A stretch of DNA of 64,000 nucleotides from a virus, in IMG/VR virus record IMGVR_UViG_3300005096_000103, positions 62,001 to 126,000 of that record; one strand, 5' to 3'. Positions within the stretch are counted from its first letter, which is position 1, and each line of letters begins with the position of its first letter. Below the pieces are notes generated by a model that saw nothing but the letters and a program-made list of their open reading frames with translations, did no database searches and was not told the origin of the DNA. This document shows, in pieces, positions 37,089 to 45,072 of this stretch. The position numbers and the translations under genes are program-made.

Positions 37089-37487
37089 ATGGCAGCCGAT
37101 AGAAAGACGCAGATACACCTCAAGGTATTCCAGATACCTGTACGTAGCCACAGCGAACACGTGGCTAAAATTATAGAGGCTAATAGGTGCCTACGAGATC
37201 GTCTACCCTGCATCTCACCCACCCGACCTCTCCTACACTTGTCTACCCATAACATTGAAGACAACTATTATGAATGGGAAGGTGTCTGGACATGTAGGGG
37301 ATTCAAGAGTAAACTTAAGCACCCTAGGATCGCGCGTAGAGTTGCGAGCATTATATGGGACGTATTTCAGCAGTATGTATGGCTTGAAGTCGTTCTTATA
37401 GAGTGCTTCCCTGATAAAATGGGGACTGTGTTTAAGACTTGCTTCGAGTTCAGTGACTCAGAAGATTATGATGCATTACACGGGTAG
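37089..37487 (+). CDS. Hypothetical protein (132 aa)
   Basis: ATG 37089 with AGGAGG upstream, first gene after the strong promoter. An alpha/beta protein (N-terminal IHLKVFQIPV strand; later IIWDVFQQYVWLEVVLIECF). The next gene has a similar layout (W near the middle, then helix and YIEVTSKY strand), so the two may be distant paralogs, but identity is low. Unknown. Confidence 0.68.
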   Translation: MAADRKTQIHLKVFQIPVRSHSEHVAKIIEANRCLRDRLPCISPTRPLLHLSTHNIEDNYYEWEGVWTCRGFKSKLKHPRIARRVASIIWDVFQQYVWLEVVLIECFPDKMGTVFKTCFEFSDSEDYDALHG

Positions 37488-37511
37488 TATTGTTGAGAGG
37501 GAGTCTTTCAT

Positions 37512-37919
37512 ATGTCAGTAGATCCTTGGTCTCTCTGCATTACGCTAAGCGCTCGGATACCCGACGAAACTCTAAGTCTTATTGACTCTGAGCTAGACGA
37601 CTTCTTCACCGACGTAGCGTGGAACACCTTCTCAGCTAGCCGAGAGTCTGAGGTTTTTTATACCTTTGGTTCCAAAGGGGACGCCACTCGGCTTGACCTA
37701 GAAGAACTCATAAAAGTCCTAGTGTGGACCTGCACTAACCAATTTACCTACATCGAAGTCACTTCAAAGTATAAGAATGTAGACCACCGTAGGCGGATAT
37801 TTACACGTCGAGATTTCACAATGTTCCAACGTCACAGGTACCAACTCCACGATCTATCTAAGCTTGGTCCGTTAGACCGAAGCATGCGGAGATGGCTGCC
37901 TGTATTTACCCTAGAATAA
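37512..37919 (+). CDS. Hypothetical protein (135 aa)
   Basis: ATG 37512 has GAGGGAG upstream. Acidic N-terminal half (SLIDSELDDFFTDVAWNTFS) and basic C-terminal half (NVDHRRRIFTRRDFTMFQRH). Possibly a distant relative of the preceding gene. No known domain. Confidence 0.68.
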   Translation: MSVDPWSLCITLSARIPDETLSLIDSELDDFFTDVAWNTFSASRESEVFYTFGSKGDATRLDLEELIKVLVWTCTNQFTYIEVTSKYKNVDHRRRIFTRRDFTMFQRHRYQLHDLSKLGPLDRSMRRWLPVFTLE

Positions 37920-37930
37920 AGGTATGTTAT

Positions 37931-38623
37931 ATGTATAAGTTTTCCGTCGTGCTACTTTTTAGCGCGTTAAGTTTATTAGCCGCGTTAAGTTTATTAGCCT
38001 CAGATGTTAGTGCCGAAATGCGAAAGACAAACGTACACTCTAGCGAAGGGTTAGAGGCTCTTAGCTCCAAAACCACAGTGTATAATACAGCAAATTCGTC
38101 TCCTGAGACTCTGGCGCTCATAAATGCTGTCTATGGTGCACTTAGACTCGACTCCTCTCGACTTACGAAGGCAGAGATCACACCATGGGTTACTGCTGTC
38201 GCTAAGGAGAGCCGCGCTGCAGGAGTCGACCCCCTCGACGCTGTCACAATCATCTTTCTTGAATCTAGGTGGATGCCACGAGCGCTAGGAGATGGAGGTC
38301 GAGCTTGTGGTCTAGCACAGCAACATGCTCGATTCTCATCGAAGTGGGCTGTGTCGCCCTACTCCAAGATCAAAAACTCAAAGTCCCGGATAGAAAAGGA
38401 GTGCAATCTTCTAAAAACTCCTGAGTACTCAGCTAAAATACTCGCTTACCACCTAGCCTACTTGGCTGTCAAGGCTCGGAAGTCTGGTATCCCTCCCTCA
38501 GAGGTTATCTGGTGGTACAACGGCCGACGGCGTTATCAGGATAAGTTTGATAGATGGCGTGCAGCTATTAAAGACGCTTACATCCGCAGCCTAGCACGCG
38601 GTGCGTCTACCAACAAAACTTAG
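37931..38623 (+). CDS. Secreted lytic transglycosylase-like protein
   Basis: 230 residues from ATG 37931 (AAAGG upstream); a longer start would put 13 residues ahead of the signal peptide. Residues 1-28 are a signal sequence: short basic start, hydrophobic core LLFSALSLLAALSLLA, then DVSA-E as a likely cleavage site. The SLT-like core has IIFLESRW with catalytic E111, followed by GLAQQH (127-132), the place of the usual GLMQ motif, and a late YNGRRRY segment. It would cleave glycan strands in the periplasm for lysis. An 18-bp tandem duplication (37963-37998) lengthens the hydrophobic core. Confidence 0.82.
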   Translation: MYKFSVVLLFSALSLLAALSLLASDVSAEMRKTNVHSSEGLEALSSKTTVYNTANSSPETLALINAVYGALRLDSSRLTKAEITPWVTAVAKESRAAGVDPLDAVTIIFLESRWMPRALGDGGRACGLAQQHARFSSKWAVSPYSKIKNSKSRIEKECNLLKTPEYSAKILAYHLAYLAVKARKSGIPPSEVIWWYNGRRRYQDKFDRWRAAIKDAYIRSLARGASTNKT

Positions 38624-38649
38624 CACATCCGCGGTGTACTACACCGTGT

Positions 38650-38723
38650 GGGACTGTAACCCAATTGGTAGAGGTAAGGGACTTAAAATCCCTCAAGTGT
38701 GGGTTCGAGTCCCACCAGTCCTA
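38650..38723 (+). tRNA. tRNA-Leu (anticodon UAA) with a short variable loop
   Basis: 74 nt cloverleaf: acceptor GGGACTG/CAGTCCT (last pair G-U), D stem ACC/GGT with GG in the loop, anticodon stem AGGGA/TCCCT with loop CTTAAAA (anticodon TAA, 38684-38686), a variable region of only about 5 nt, and T arm GTGGG-TTCGAGT-CCCAC. Discriminator A at 38723; no encoded CCA. The anticodon arm matches bacterial tRNA-Leu(UAA), but bacterial leucine tRNAs normally have a long variable arm. It may help read UUA codons or replace a cleaved host tRNA. Confidence 0.9.
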
Positions 38724-38790
38724 TAGATACTAATCATACCTGAACTGTCCTACTCGCACTGTCCCTATAATAAAGTAGGAGATACTTCAA

Positions 38791-39114
38791 ATGCCACCCG
38801 ACATCCCAGACATCAGCCCTGGGGGGCTAGGTCCTGTCATACATCACACTGATAGTGGTATTGCTTATATATACGAAGGCCCAGGGGGCGACTTGCTCCC
38901 ATTATACGTAGGCGCTGGTAAGTTCCTGGAAACACTATACAACACTCCTAGAGGTATGTGGGTCCATCCCCCAACACAGCGAAACGGTCCTTACTTAGTA
39001 ACTGTACGACTCGCTCGCGTTAGAGTATGTTCCAGCACATTTGAACTTGTCTACCAGGCTACAAAGCGTGGTCGCGCATACGTAAGATACACCTGGCGGA
39101 ATGCTAGCCGCTAG
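38791..39114 (+). CDS. Hypothetical protein (107 aa)
   Basis: ATG 38791 has AGGAG about 10 nt upstream. Basic beta-rich protein (C-terminus TKRGRAYVRYTWRNASR) with a Gly/Pro-rich N-terminus (PDISPGGLGPVIHH). Follows the tRNA. Unknown. Confidence 0.65.
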   Translation: MPPDIPDISPGGLGPVIHHTDSGIAYIYEGPGGDLLPLYVGAGKFLETLYNTPRGMWVHPPTQRNGPYLVTVRLARVRVCSSTFELVYQATKRGRAYVRYTWRNASR

Positions 39115-39126
39115 CGAGAGAGACAT

Positions 39127-39480
39127 ATGGCTACAAGAGAGTATGCACATCTCCTCCGTGGAGAATATTTCGTTGACCGTTGTTCCGTGAAGAAAGGGAG
39201 AGCACACGGCTACAAAAACCAGCCTTACTCACCTAGCCTATCTATCAAACGTATTTCCGACGGAGTAACGATTGCTCGCATAACACAGGTCAATACAGTA
39301 GACTACACAGCTGAGTACGTAGTATGCGTACTAGACGATAAGACGCGCATTAAACACATCGAAAGATTCAGAAAACCCCAGGACGCTGTATCCTGCGCTA
39401 TGAACAACATTGACAAAGACTATGACCCTGATGGCGTCGCAATCTTAATCCCTACCTTAGACGAGGAAACTTATGAGTAA
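39127..39480 (+). CDS. Hypothetical protein (117 aa)
   Basis: ATG 39127 with GAGAG upstream. Small alpha/beta basic protein (KRISDGVTIARITQVNTVDY) ending DEETYE. Its stop codon (TAA 39478-39480) is inside the first copy of the repeat that forms the start of the next gene, which overlaps it by 8 nt. Unknown. Confidence 0.65.
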   Translation: MATREYAHLLRGEYFVDRCSVKKGRAHGYKNQPYSPSLSIKRISDGVTIARITQVNTVDYTAEYVVCVLDDKTRIKHIERFRKPQDAVSCAMNNIDKDYDPDGVAILIPTLDEETYE

Positions 39481-39709
39481 CACTTTACTAGAAGAGAGTA
39501 ACACTTTACTAGAAGAGAGTAACACTTTACTAGAGAGTAACACTTTACTAGAGAGTAACACTATGCTTCGAAATCTTAAAGTAGCAGACATCGAAAGCTG
39601 GACTGCATCTTCCCTACGTAAAGCACTGGCAGGTGGTAGGCTGTCTAGCTGTGTAAAAACCTTTATCAAGTTTAGACTGCTCAAGATCTATGGAGGTGAC
39701 CTAGCATGA
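39473..39709 (+). CDS. Small protein with five SNTLLE repeats (78 aa)
   Basis: ATG 39473 overlaps the previous stop. The first ~33 residues are SNTLLEE, SNTLLEE, SNTLLE, SNTLLE, SNTML, from in-frame DNA repeats of 21, 21, 18 and 18 bp (39476-39553). The rest (NLKVADIESWTASSLRKALA) looks like a folded helical part. The gene ends ATGA into the MazG-like gene, so the two are coupled. Repeat number probably varies between relatives. Function unknown. Confidence 0.6.
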   Translation: MSNTLLEESNTLLEESNTLLESNTLLESNTMLRNLKVADIESWTASSLRKALAGGRLSSCVKTFIKFRLLKIYGGDLA

Positions 39710-40134
39710 CATTCTCAGAGTTCCAAAAGGACTGCCTGCGTACAGCAAATCCTGCGTTGAGTAATGACGATAAGATACTCAATGCTGCTCTAGGCATCGG
39801 CGGGGAGTCCGGGGAGATACTGGACCTGGTAAAGAAGTTCAGGTACCAAGGCCACAGGCTCAACATAGTCAAAGTCATTGAAGAGGTAGGGGATACGCTC
39901 TACTACCTCGCGAGCCTTTGCGACGCTCTAGGTATGCAACTTGGGATGTGTGCTAACTATAATACTTCAAAGCTCAAGATTCGCTACCCTGATGGCTTTA
40001 CTGTAAAAGATAGTGTTGAGCGGCGGGATAAGGATCTTGCCTCCACTGAGATATCTGCCTCGTCATCTAAGATATCTGCCGAATCTAAGGTAGCTACCTC
40101 GCCTAAAAAAGGTTTACCCTGGGAGAATCGCTAG
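39706..40134 (+). CDS. MazG-like nucleotide pyrophosphohydrolase
   Basis: 142 residues. The core GIGGESGEILDLVKKFRYQG and EEVGDTLYYLASLCDALG match the MazG EExxE ... ExxD metal motifs, and KLKIRYPDGF matches the family end. It hydrolyses nucleoside triphosphates or a signalling nucleotide to monophosphates; in phages it may clean the nucleotide pool or lower ppGpp. The last ~35 residues (SSKISAESKVATSPKK) look disordered. The stop codon is inside the left arm of the terminator hairpin. Confidence 0.87.
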   Translation: MTFSEFQKDCLRTANPALSNDDKILNAALGIGGESGEILDLVKKFRYQGHRLNIVKVIEEVGDTLYYLASLCDALGMQLGMCANYNTSKLKIRYPDGFTVKDSVERRDKDLASTEISASSSKISAESKVATSPKKGLPWENR

Positions 40135-40166
40135 AGTCTACTTCGCTGTTCACTCTAGCGATTCTC
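40123..40166 (+). terminator. 15-bp hairpin overlapping the MazG-like stop codon
   Basis: GAGAATCGCTAGAGT (40123-40137) pairs perfectly with ACTCTAGCGATTCTC (40152-40166). Only a weak U tract follows (TCTGTTT), so it may be a terminator for either strand or a transcript-stabilising hairpin. Confidence 0.75.
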
Positions 40167-40208
40167 TCTGTTTCGATAGCATAGCACGAGCTATCAGACA
40201 CAAACACT

Positions 40209-40265
40209 GGTACCCGTACAACCATTAACTGGTATTTACCGTGGAGTGTACGGGTACCCTCTTTT
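40209..40265 (+). terminator. Strong intrinsic terminator
   Basis: GGTACCCGTACA (40209-40220) pairs with TGTACGGGTACC (40247-40258), then CTCTTTTTAATT. The 26-nt loop could fold further. This closes the operon that includes the helicase, tRNA and MazG-like genes. Confidence 0.85.
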
Positions 40266-40305
40266 TAATTAAGACCTCAGACGACTCTAAACATCTATAC
40301 TAAAC

Positions 40306-40314
40306 TGGTATAAG
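40306..40314 (+). promoter_or_regulatory. TGGTATAAG promoter candidate and structured leader
   Basis: TGGTATAAG lies 40 bases after the terminator and 105 bases before the kinase start. The leader contains GTGTCAGGT (40351-40359) paired with ACCTGGCAC (40366-40374), and then TCAAG/CTTGA (40375-40379/40384-40388) followed by CTCTCTTTT, a possible leader terminator. No clear -35. Confidence 0.6.
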
Positions 40315-40418
40315 AGTGTAAGAGTATTTCTAGACGAGGGTTGGATTGTTGTGTCAGGTAATTAGACCTGGCACTCAAGCAGTCTTGACTCTCTTTTAGC
40401 AACTAGGAGCTTATCGTC

Positions 40419-40916
40419 ATGGAACTCATTATTATGCGTGGGCTATCTGGGTCAGGTAAAAGTACCTTGGCTCACCAACTCGCAGGAGACGACGGCGTTG
40501 TCGTCTCGGCAGACGACTTCTTCACTGACAGTGAGGGAGTCTATAACTTTTCACCTTGGCAACGAGGGGAGGCGCATTCACATTGTATGCGCAAATTTAT
40601 AGAGACCGTTGACGCGGGCGCAACAGCTAGAGTCATCCTGGATAACACAAACTCCCGTCTGTGGGAGTACATCAATTACGCAAACGTGTTTACGCTGGCG
40701 TACACACCTGGCGTAGTGACCATACACGAGATCAAGTGCTCAGACGCAGATCAAGCTGCGGATTTTAATAAGCGCAACACTCACGGAGTCCCACTCGACG
40801 TTTCCCTTCGGATGCTTGAGCGGTGGGAGGAATACAACAGCCCTAAAGACCTGTTCACGTCTCGTAACCCTGGATGGAGCGTCAAGCATATATTACATAA
40901 TGCGGGGGGTCTATGA
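40419..40916 (+). CDS. P-loop kinase, N4BP2/polynucleotide-kinase-like
   Basis: 165 residues starting with a Walker A motif, GLSGSGKST (residues 8-16), then VVSADDFF and VILDNTNSRLWEY, the typical D-x-N-T pattern of N4BP2-like and PNK-type kinases. It probably phosphorylates the 5' end of DNA or RNA, or a small molecule. Such kinases in phages often serve RNA or tRNA repair, but no ligase was recognised nearby. It overlaps the next gene by 4 nt (ATGA). Confidence 0.82.
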   Translation: MELIIMRGLSGSGKSTLAHQLAGDDGVVVSADDFFTDSEGVYNFSPWQRGEAHSHCMRKFIETVDAGATARVILDNTNSRLWEYINYANVFTLAYTPGVVTIHEIKCSDADQAADFNKRNTHGVPLDVSLRMLERWEEYNSPKDLFTSRNPGWSVKHILHNAGGL

Positions 40917-41569
40917 GTATTAAGAAGACCGCGGAGGCTAGATCCACGTCAGAGGGATTACTAAACACTCCTTTTGACTCTATGCGGGTATCACGACGTC
41001 CCAGTGAGTGGCGGGCACTAAACTACATAATTGAGAAGTCACTACCCTCAGATCCGCTTAGGTTCCCTGTACTGTTGACCGCGATACTAGGAGACAAGTG
41101 GTCACTAGACTCGTGGGCGTCTCTAGATCAGCTCGACCTCACTGGAGGTGTCGCATCAAACGGGTTTTGGGAACAGGATGGTGACGACTTCACCTACTCA
41201 ACAGGGCGATTCGCTATCCGTGTTCCCTCAGAAGGTGCTGTAACCGTTGCACTATGGAGGTACGTAGGCCTCGTACCTCTTGGAGGGAGTAAACCCTCTA
41301 CAAGCAATTTTAAGAGTATGTGTTACTTCACAATGGGTGTATCCACGGAGGGCGATGTAGCTAGTCTTAAGGGCTGTGTTGAACTCTGGACTCCCGACTT
41401 CTTAAGTCACATAACCTCCTATTTGCTACCTGCCTGGGTTGCGAGCGGTGGGGATCCTAAGCTAATCGTATCTCCTATGCGATGTCAAACAGGTCGTGCA
41501 CTAGATGAGATTGATGAATTCCTCAGCGAATTCGTTGATGATGACCTACTTCCTTGGTACTGGGTCTAG
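40913..41569 (+). CDS. Unknown paralogous family member A (218 aa)
   Basis: Shares with the 41619, 46148 and 53165 genes a core RFPVLLTAILGDKWSLDSW and a C-terminal LWTPDFLSHITSYLLPAWVA. A middle beta region (GRFAIRVPSEGAVTVALWRY) is also common. It lacks the N-terminal helical domain of the others. No outside family recognised. Translationally coupled to the kinase. The DNA for its last codons and stop (41558-41575) is repeated just downstream. Confidence 0.7.
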   Translation: MSIKKTAEARSTSEGLLNTPFDSMRVSRRPSEWRALNYIIEKSLPSDPLRFPVLLTAILGDKWSLDSWASLDQLDLTGGVASNGFWEQDGDDFTYSTGRFAIRVPSEGAVTVALWRYVGLVPLGGSKPSTSNFKSMCYFTMGVSTEGDVASLKGCVELWTPDFLSHITSYLLPAWVASGGDPKLIVSPMRCQTGRALDEIDEFLSEFVDDDLLPWYWV

Positions 41570-41601
41570 AAACTACACAACGATACTGGGTCTAGAAACT
41601 A
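41558..41601 (+). repeat. 18-bp direct repeat including the stop codon
   Basis: TACTGGGTCTAGAAACTA occurs at 41558-41575 and 41584-41601 (period 26). Copy one holds the last codons and the TAG stop (41567-41569). Copy two lies in the leader of the next gene. Confidence 0.9.
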
Positions 41602-41618
41602 AATACAGGAGGTCTAGT

Positions 41619-42446
41619 ATGACAGACATGCCATCACTTAAACACCTCGAATCCTTACAAGACGCCTACTACGAGGCTAGTAAGGTCTGTGAGCTAGTTG
41701 AAAATAATTGGAACGAGGGGCTAGTCCCTCATGCCGACGTCCAACTAGAGATGGACGTCGTAGATGCCGCTCGGCAGCGTCTATACGAAGCTAGGGATGC
41801 ACGTCTCTGCTCTGGTGAGGCGATATCACTCGCGGAGATTCGAGGTATGCCGACTATACTCATCCCTCGTAAGTCCCGCCCAGGTTCATGGTCTCAGATA
41901 GGCAAGACAATTGACGCGTCACTCGATAAACTCGGGTATAAAACAAAAGGAATTGGAAGGTTCCCTGTAACACTGTCCTGGCTCCTATGGGACGAGTGGT
42001 CTCACTACAGCTGGTTAACCTACCAGGACTGGCTGGGAGATGGTACTCCGTTAGCGCTACTAGGAGGTAGCGAATGGTACCTATCTCAAGATGAGGAGGA
42101 ACCTACGTGTAAGTACACAAAAGGGAACTTGACTATCCTGGTCAATGACTCTAAAGGGACCCGCGTATCGCTAACAGCCCAAGTTGACGGAGGGGATCCC
42201 GTGGACTACTTTACAATATACTCAAGCCTAGAAGGTGGTTATCACGTCAGAATAGACACTGATCTAATTACTGACAGGAGACTTCATCACGTTTATGACT
42301 ACATACTTCCTGCGCTGTGTTTGTCTGGTGGGGACCCTACCGACGTACTCACATCCCTCGACCCTGAGAACTTGAAACGTCGTTCAGGTGGGAAATTGCC
42401 GGACATGCCTTTTCTCCGCAAAGGTCTTGAGTTCTTTGAGACTTAG
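41619..42446 (+). CDS. Unknown paralogous family member B (275 aa)
   Basis: ATG 41619 has AGGAGG upstream. The N-terminal ~75 residues are a helical region (LESLQDAYYEASKVCELVEN; RQRLYEARDARLCSGEAISL), shared in outline with members 46148 and 53165. Then comes the family core (GRFPVTLSWLLWDEWSHYSW) and the C-terminal RRLHHVYDYILPALCLSGGD. Unknown function; probably cytosolic. An 18-bp hairpin follows its stop. Confidence 0.72.
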   Translation: MTDMPSLKHLESLQDAYYEASKVCELVENNWNEGLVPHADVQLEMDVVDAARQRLYEARDARLCSGEAISLAEIRGMPTILIPRKSRPGSWSQIGKTIDASLDKLGYKTKGIGRFPVTLSWLLWDEWSHYSWLTYQDWLGDGTPLALLGGSEWYLSQDEEEPTCKYTKGNLTILVNDSKGTRVSLTAQVDGGDPVDYFTIYSSLEGGYHVRIDTDLITDRRLHHVYDYILPALCLSGGDPTDVLTSLDPENLKRRSGGKLPDMPFLRKGLEFFET

Positions 42447-42464
42447 GCCACTCAATGCACTTGA

Positions 42465-42511
42465 CGTCCTACAACCTACAGACTATACTCACGTCTGTAG
42501 GTTGTAGGACG
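42465..42511 (+). terminator. 19-bp perfect hairpin, probable terminator
   Basis: CGTCCTACAACCTACAGAC (42465-42483) pairs fully with GTCTGTAGGTTGTAGGACG (42493-42511) around a 9-nt loop, followed by CTTTACTTT. It is the longest perfect hairpin seen here and lies between member B and the HExxH gene. Confidence 0.82.
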
Positions 42512-42538
42512 CTTTACTTTAGATTTTACAGGAGACGC

Positions 42539-43147
42539 ATGCAAATCACGAAGGACGCTGTCCTAAAGGTCTGGGACAACTTGTCCGCGAGATACAACAC
42601 GAAAGTCTTCGCTAAGGAAGGTAGTCTGCTGATGTGGTTTATCGGCTTGTTTTTGGATACTATTGGTATCCTTGACAAAGAGGTGTTTCGTAGCCGGTTC
42701 ACTACAACTATTGGTCGGCGTATTTATGTTCCCGCTGTGATTGGGGAGGGTGATACGAATACACTGTGGTTCCAGATTAAGCTTGCTGTGCACGAGCATA
42801 CACACGCAGTACAGCTAATCGATATAGGGAGCGTCCCTTTCACCTTTGGCTACCTGCTCTCAAGTCGTAAGCGTGCCCTCTATGAGTCTGAGGCTTATGT
42901 CACTGGAATCGAACTCGAACTGTGGCGTACGAGTGGTACAGCGTATATCAATACGCAAGAGATCGCTAACCGACTTAAGAACTACGGCTGTACTCCACAA
43001 GACATCGCTGCAGCTAAGAAAGTCTACGACAATAAGGTTAAGGCCTTGAAGGGTGGTGGACCTTGGGAAGATATGGCTGTAGCATTTCCCGTAGGCCTCA
43101 GTCCTATCACTATGCGTGTCATAGATATCTTAAATGAGGGAGACTAA
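42539..43147 (+). CDS. HExxH metallopeptidase-like protein (202 aa)
   Basis: ATG 42539 has AGGAG at good spacing; a longer frame upstream would translate through the hairpin. Residues 85-89 are HEHTH with AVQLID after it, and YESEAY (E116/E118) could give a third zinc ligand, as in small gluzincin/minigluzincin-like proteases. Two hydrophobic stretches (LLMWFIGLFLDTIGIL; VPFTFGYLLSS) may contact membrane. Substrate unknown. It overlaps the next gene by one base (TAATG). Confidence 0.72.
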   Translation: MQITKDAVLKVWDNLSARYNTKVFAKEGSLLMWFIGLFLDTIGILDKEVFRSRFTTTIGRRIYVPAVIGEGDTNTLWFQIKLAVHEHTHAVQLIDIGSVPFTFGYLLSSRKRALYESEAYVTGIELELWRTSGTAYINTQEIANRLKNYGCTPQDIAAAKKVYDNKVKALKGGGPWEDMAVAFPVGLSPITMRVIDILNEGD

Positions 43148-43434
43148 TGAGTTCACCAAAGTTCACAAAAACTGCGTATCAAGCAACTAACGTTAGTACT
43201 ACAGCTTTAGCTGCTACACCTGGTGGTCGTTCCTACCTCAGTATCCACAACGCAGATACCCAGCTTGTCCGCTACACCATTGAAGGCAGCGCTGCTACGA
43301 TGACTACGGGTACCACACCTCTCTACCCTGGTGAAACTGACATCTGGGATGAGGCCGTCCCTGCTGACACCATCAAAGTCATTGTAGCCGCAGGAACCGC
43401 TGACCTCGTCATCCGGAGCGCTGACAGTGTCTAG
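43147..43434 (+). CDS. Small beta-rich virion-like protein (95 aa)
   Basis: 95 residues, Thr/Ala/Gly-rich, with the pattern GGRSYLSIHNADTQLVRYTI and LYPGETDIWDEAVPADTIKV seen in small phage virion decoration or head-fibre domains. Codon use turns GC-richer here and stays so to about 45500. It overlaps the next gene by 8 nt. Role inferred only from composition and neighbours. Confidence 0.62.
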   Translation: MSSPKFTKTAYQATNVSTTALAATPGGRSYLSIHNADTQLVRYTIEGSAATMTTGTTPLYPGETDIWDEAVPADTIKVIVAAGTADLVIRSADSV

Positions 43435-44230
43435 GAAGAAGAACGGCTTAATAATCTCACACGACTCTGTAATCCCTACGGTTCCCACACGTCTGCCTTG
43501 GGCCATGCACAACGCAGACGGAAGCGTCTCACAGGTGGGATTCGAGGGCACGACTCAAAAACATCCAAAACCCTACGCCGGAGGCTATAAAATCGACCTC
43601 GGCTTAAACGGCCCGTTTCGCGAAGACCCTGCAGACGGTTACATCCAGACGCTTGGCAACACGTCACAGACGGCAGCTGGTCTAGTGCAGACGCTGAATG
43701 CGGGGCAGACGAATACTACGATTGATTTGCCGGGGATGGGTCCGGTGTTTGCGTTTTCTAAGATTCTGTTGGGTCTTGGCATTGTTAATGCCGCACCTGC
43801 GCCAGGTAACAATAGGGTAGGTCTGCAGCTCAGCAATAACCGTGTTGCCTACACAGTTGACACCGCGGTGTTCCGCTCTGGAGATTGGAAAGCCGGTCAG
43901 TCCATAAACGGAGGTGGGTGGACTGCCGCTGGCTCTGCGGGTGGTGTTGCAATTGCAGACGTGGGTGATATTGACTATATCGTGCTAGACCTCACCTCTG
44001 GATTGTCTAGTGCGTTCGCGCAATCCTACTCAATCTCAATCGGCGAAGAAGGCAACCTCGTGCCGTTTCAAGCCTATGGCAGCACATTTTCAACGCTGTT
44101 TATCCGCAACGACATCCCCGACACATATGATCTTACACTTAGGGCTTTCTTCGCTGGTGGTAGTGACTTCATCGTCACCTACAAATACCTGATGATCTTC
44201 CCGCAACCCACACTGTCAGTGGCGGACTAA
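43427..44230 (+). CDS. Tandem-duplicated virion-like protein, copy 1 (267 aa)
   Basis: GTG start at 43427 inside the previous gene. It is a clear paralog of the next gene: HNADGSVSQVGFEGTTQKHP, LGLNGPFREDPADGYIQT and LVQTLNAGQTNTTIDLPGMG all have counterparts. C-terminal strand pattern GGSDFIVTYKYLMIFPQ. Looks like a jelly-roll or lectin-like receptor or decoration protein. Function not established; codons are GC-richer than the surroundings. Confidence 0.68.
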   Translation: MSRKKNGLIISHDSVIPTVPTRLPWAMHNADGSVSQVGFEGTTQKHPKPYAGGYKIDLGLNGPFREDPADGYIQTLGNTSQTAAGLVQTLNAGQTNTTIDLPGMGPVFAFSKILLGLGIVNAAPAPGNNRVGLQLSNNRVAYTVDTAVFRSGDWKAGQSINGGGWTAAGSAGGVAIADVGDIDYIVLDLTSGLSSAFAQSYSISIGEEGNLVPFQAYGSTFSTLFIRNDIPDTYDLTLRAFFAGGSDFIVTYKYLMIFPQPTLSVAD

Positions 44231-44234
44231 ACTG

Positions 44235-45047
44235 ATGAGCATTATCCAAAAGCCATTTGTCCGCTCTCAAGGCGCCGCGATTCCAGACGCCCCCAACGGT
44301 GCGCCGTTTGTCATGCTGGACCGTGCTGGCAAAGTCTACAACGCCGGGATCCAAAAGCTTGTGAACAAGCATCCGGGCATCAATCCAATGGCCTCGGGCC
44401 TCCCGATCCATTTAGGGACAAATGGACCATTTTCGGAAGACCCTGCAGACGGCTACATCAAAACGACCGGGACCAGCGCACAAACGGCTGACGGCCTCGT
44501 CTCGACGCTAAACGCGGGCAACATCCTAACTGAGATTGATTTACCAGGCATCGGACCATTCACGCCAGGGATGATCCACGTTGAGATGGGTATCTCGGGT
44601 GCGTCGCCAGTGGTAGATAACGCTGCAGGGTTCAGGATCGACAACAACCTTATTGCTTTCAACTATAATATCATGTGCATCGCCAACGCGACTGAATGGC
44701 GTGTAGGTGATCGATTCAATGGTATCGGCACAGGGAGCTACACTCTAGGGACTCTTGGCCTTATCGCTTTTAGCAACGAGGCGAATCTTGGTTATATTGA
44801 GCTTGGTTTCGTCAACAACTGGTCCATCACTACAGGGCAAAACTACTCGGCGTCGATGGGGACTACTGGGATTATTAACAAGCTGGACGGGCGAGGTGGA
44901 GGTTTCAGTTCAACGGGATATCCAAACCTCAACCCGCCAACGTTTGACTTGATTCTACGCGCTCAGTGGCTAGGTGGGTCAGACCTCGTCGTAACCTGGA
45001 AGTCTGTGACGATACTACCTAAACTTCAACAGACATCGGTGGGCTAG
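44235..45047 (+). CDS. Tandem-duplicated virion-like protein, copy 2 (270 aa)
   Basis: Paralog of the preceding gene, 4 nt downstream. Shared features are LGTNGPFSEDPADGYIKT, LVSTLNAGNILTEIDLPGIG and a C-terminal GGSDLVVTWKSVTILPK. Two adjacent copies suggest a recent duplication of a surface protein, perhaps to widen host range. The last strand motif reappears in the next small gene. Confidence 0.68.
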   Translation: MSIIQKPFVRSQGAAIPDAPNGAPFVMLDRAGKVYNAGIQKLVNKHPGINPMASGLPIHLGTNGPFSEDPADGYIKTTGTSAQTADGLVSTLNAGNILTEIDLPGIGPFTPGMIHVEMGISGASPVVDNAAGFRIDNNLIAFNYNIMCIANATEWRVGDRFNGIGTGSYTLGTLGLIAFSNEANLGYIELGFVNNWSITTGQNYSASMGTTGIINKLDGRGGGFSSTGYPNLNPPTFDLILRAQWLGGSDLVVTWKSVTILPKLQQTSVG

Positions 45048-45072
45048 CTCTACAAGCTAACCAAGGACTAAG

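Noticed and set aside
38650-38723. Ochre suppressor tRNA
   Set aside because: The anticodon is UAA, which reads the codon UUA (Leu); a suppressor would need UUA as the anticodon.
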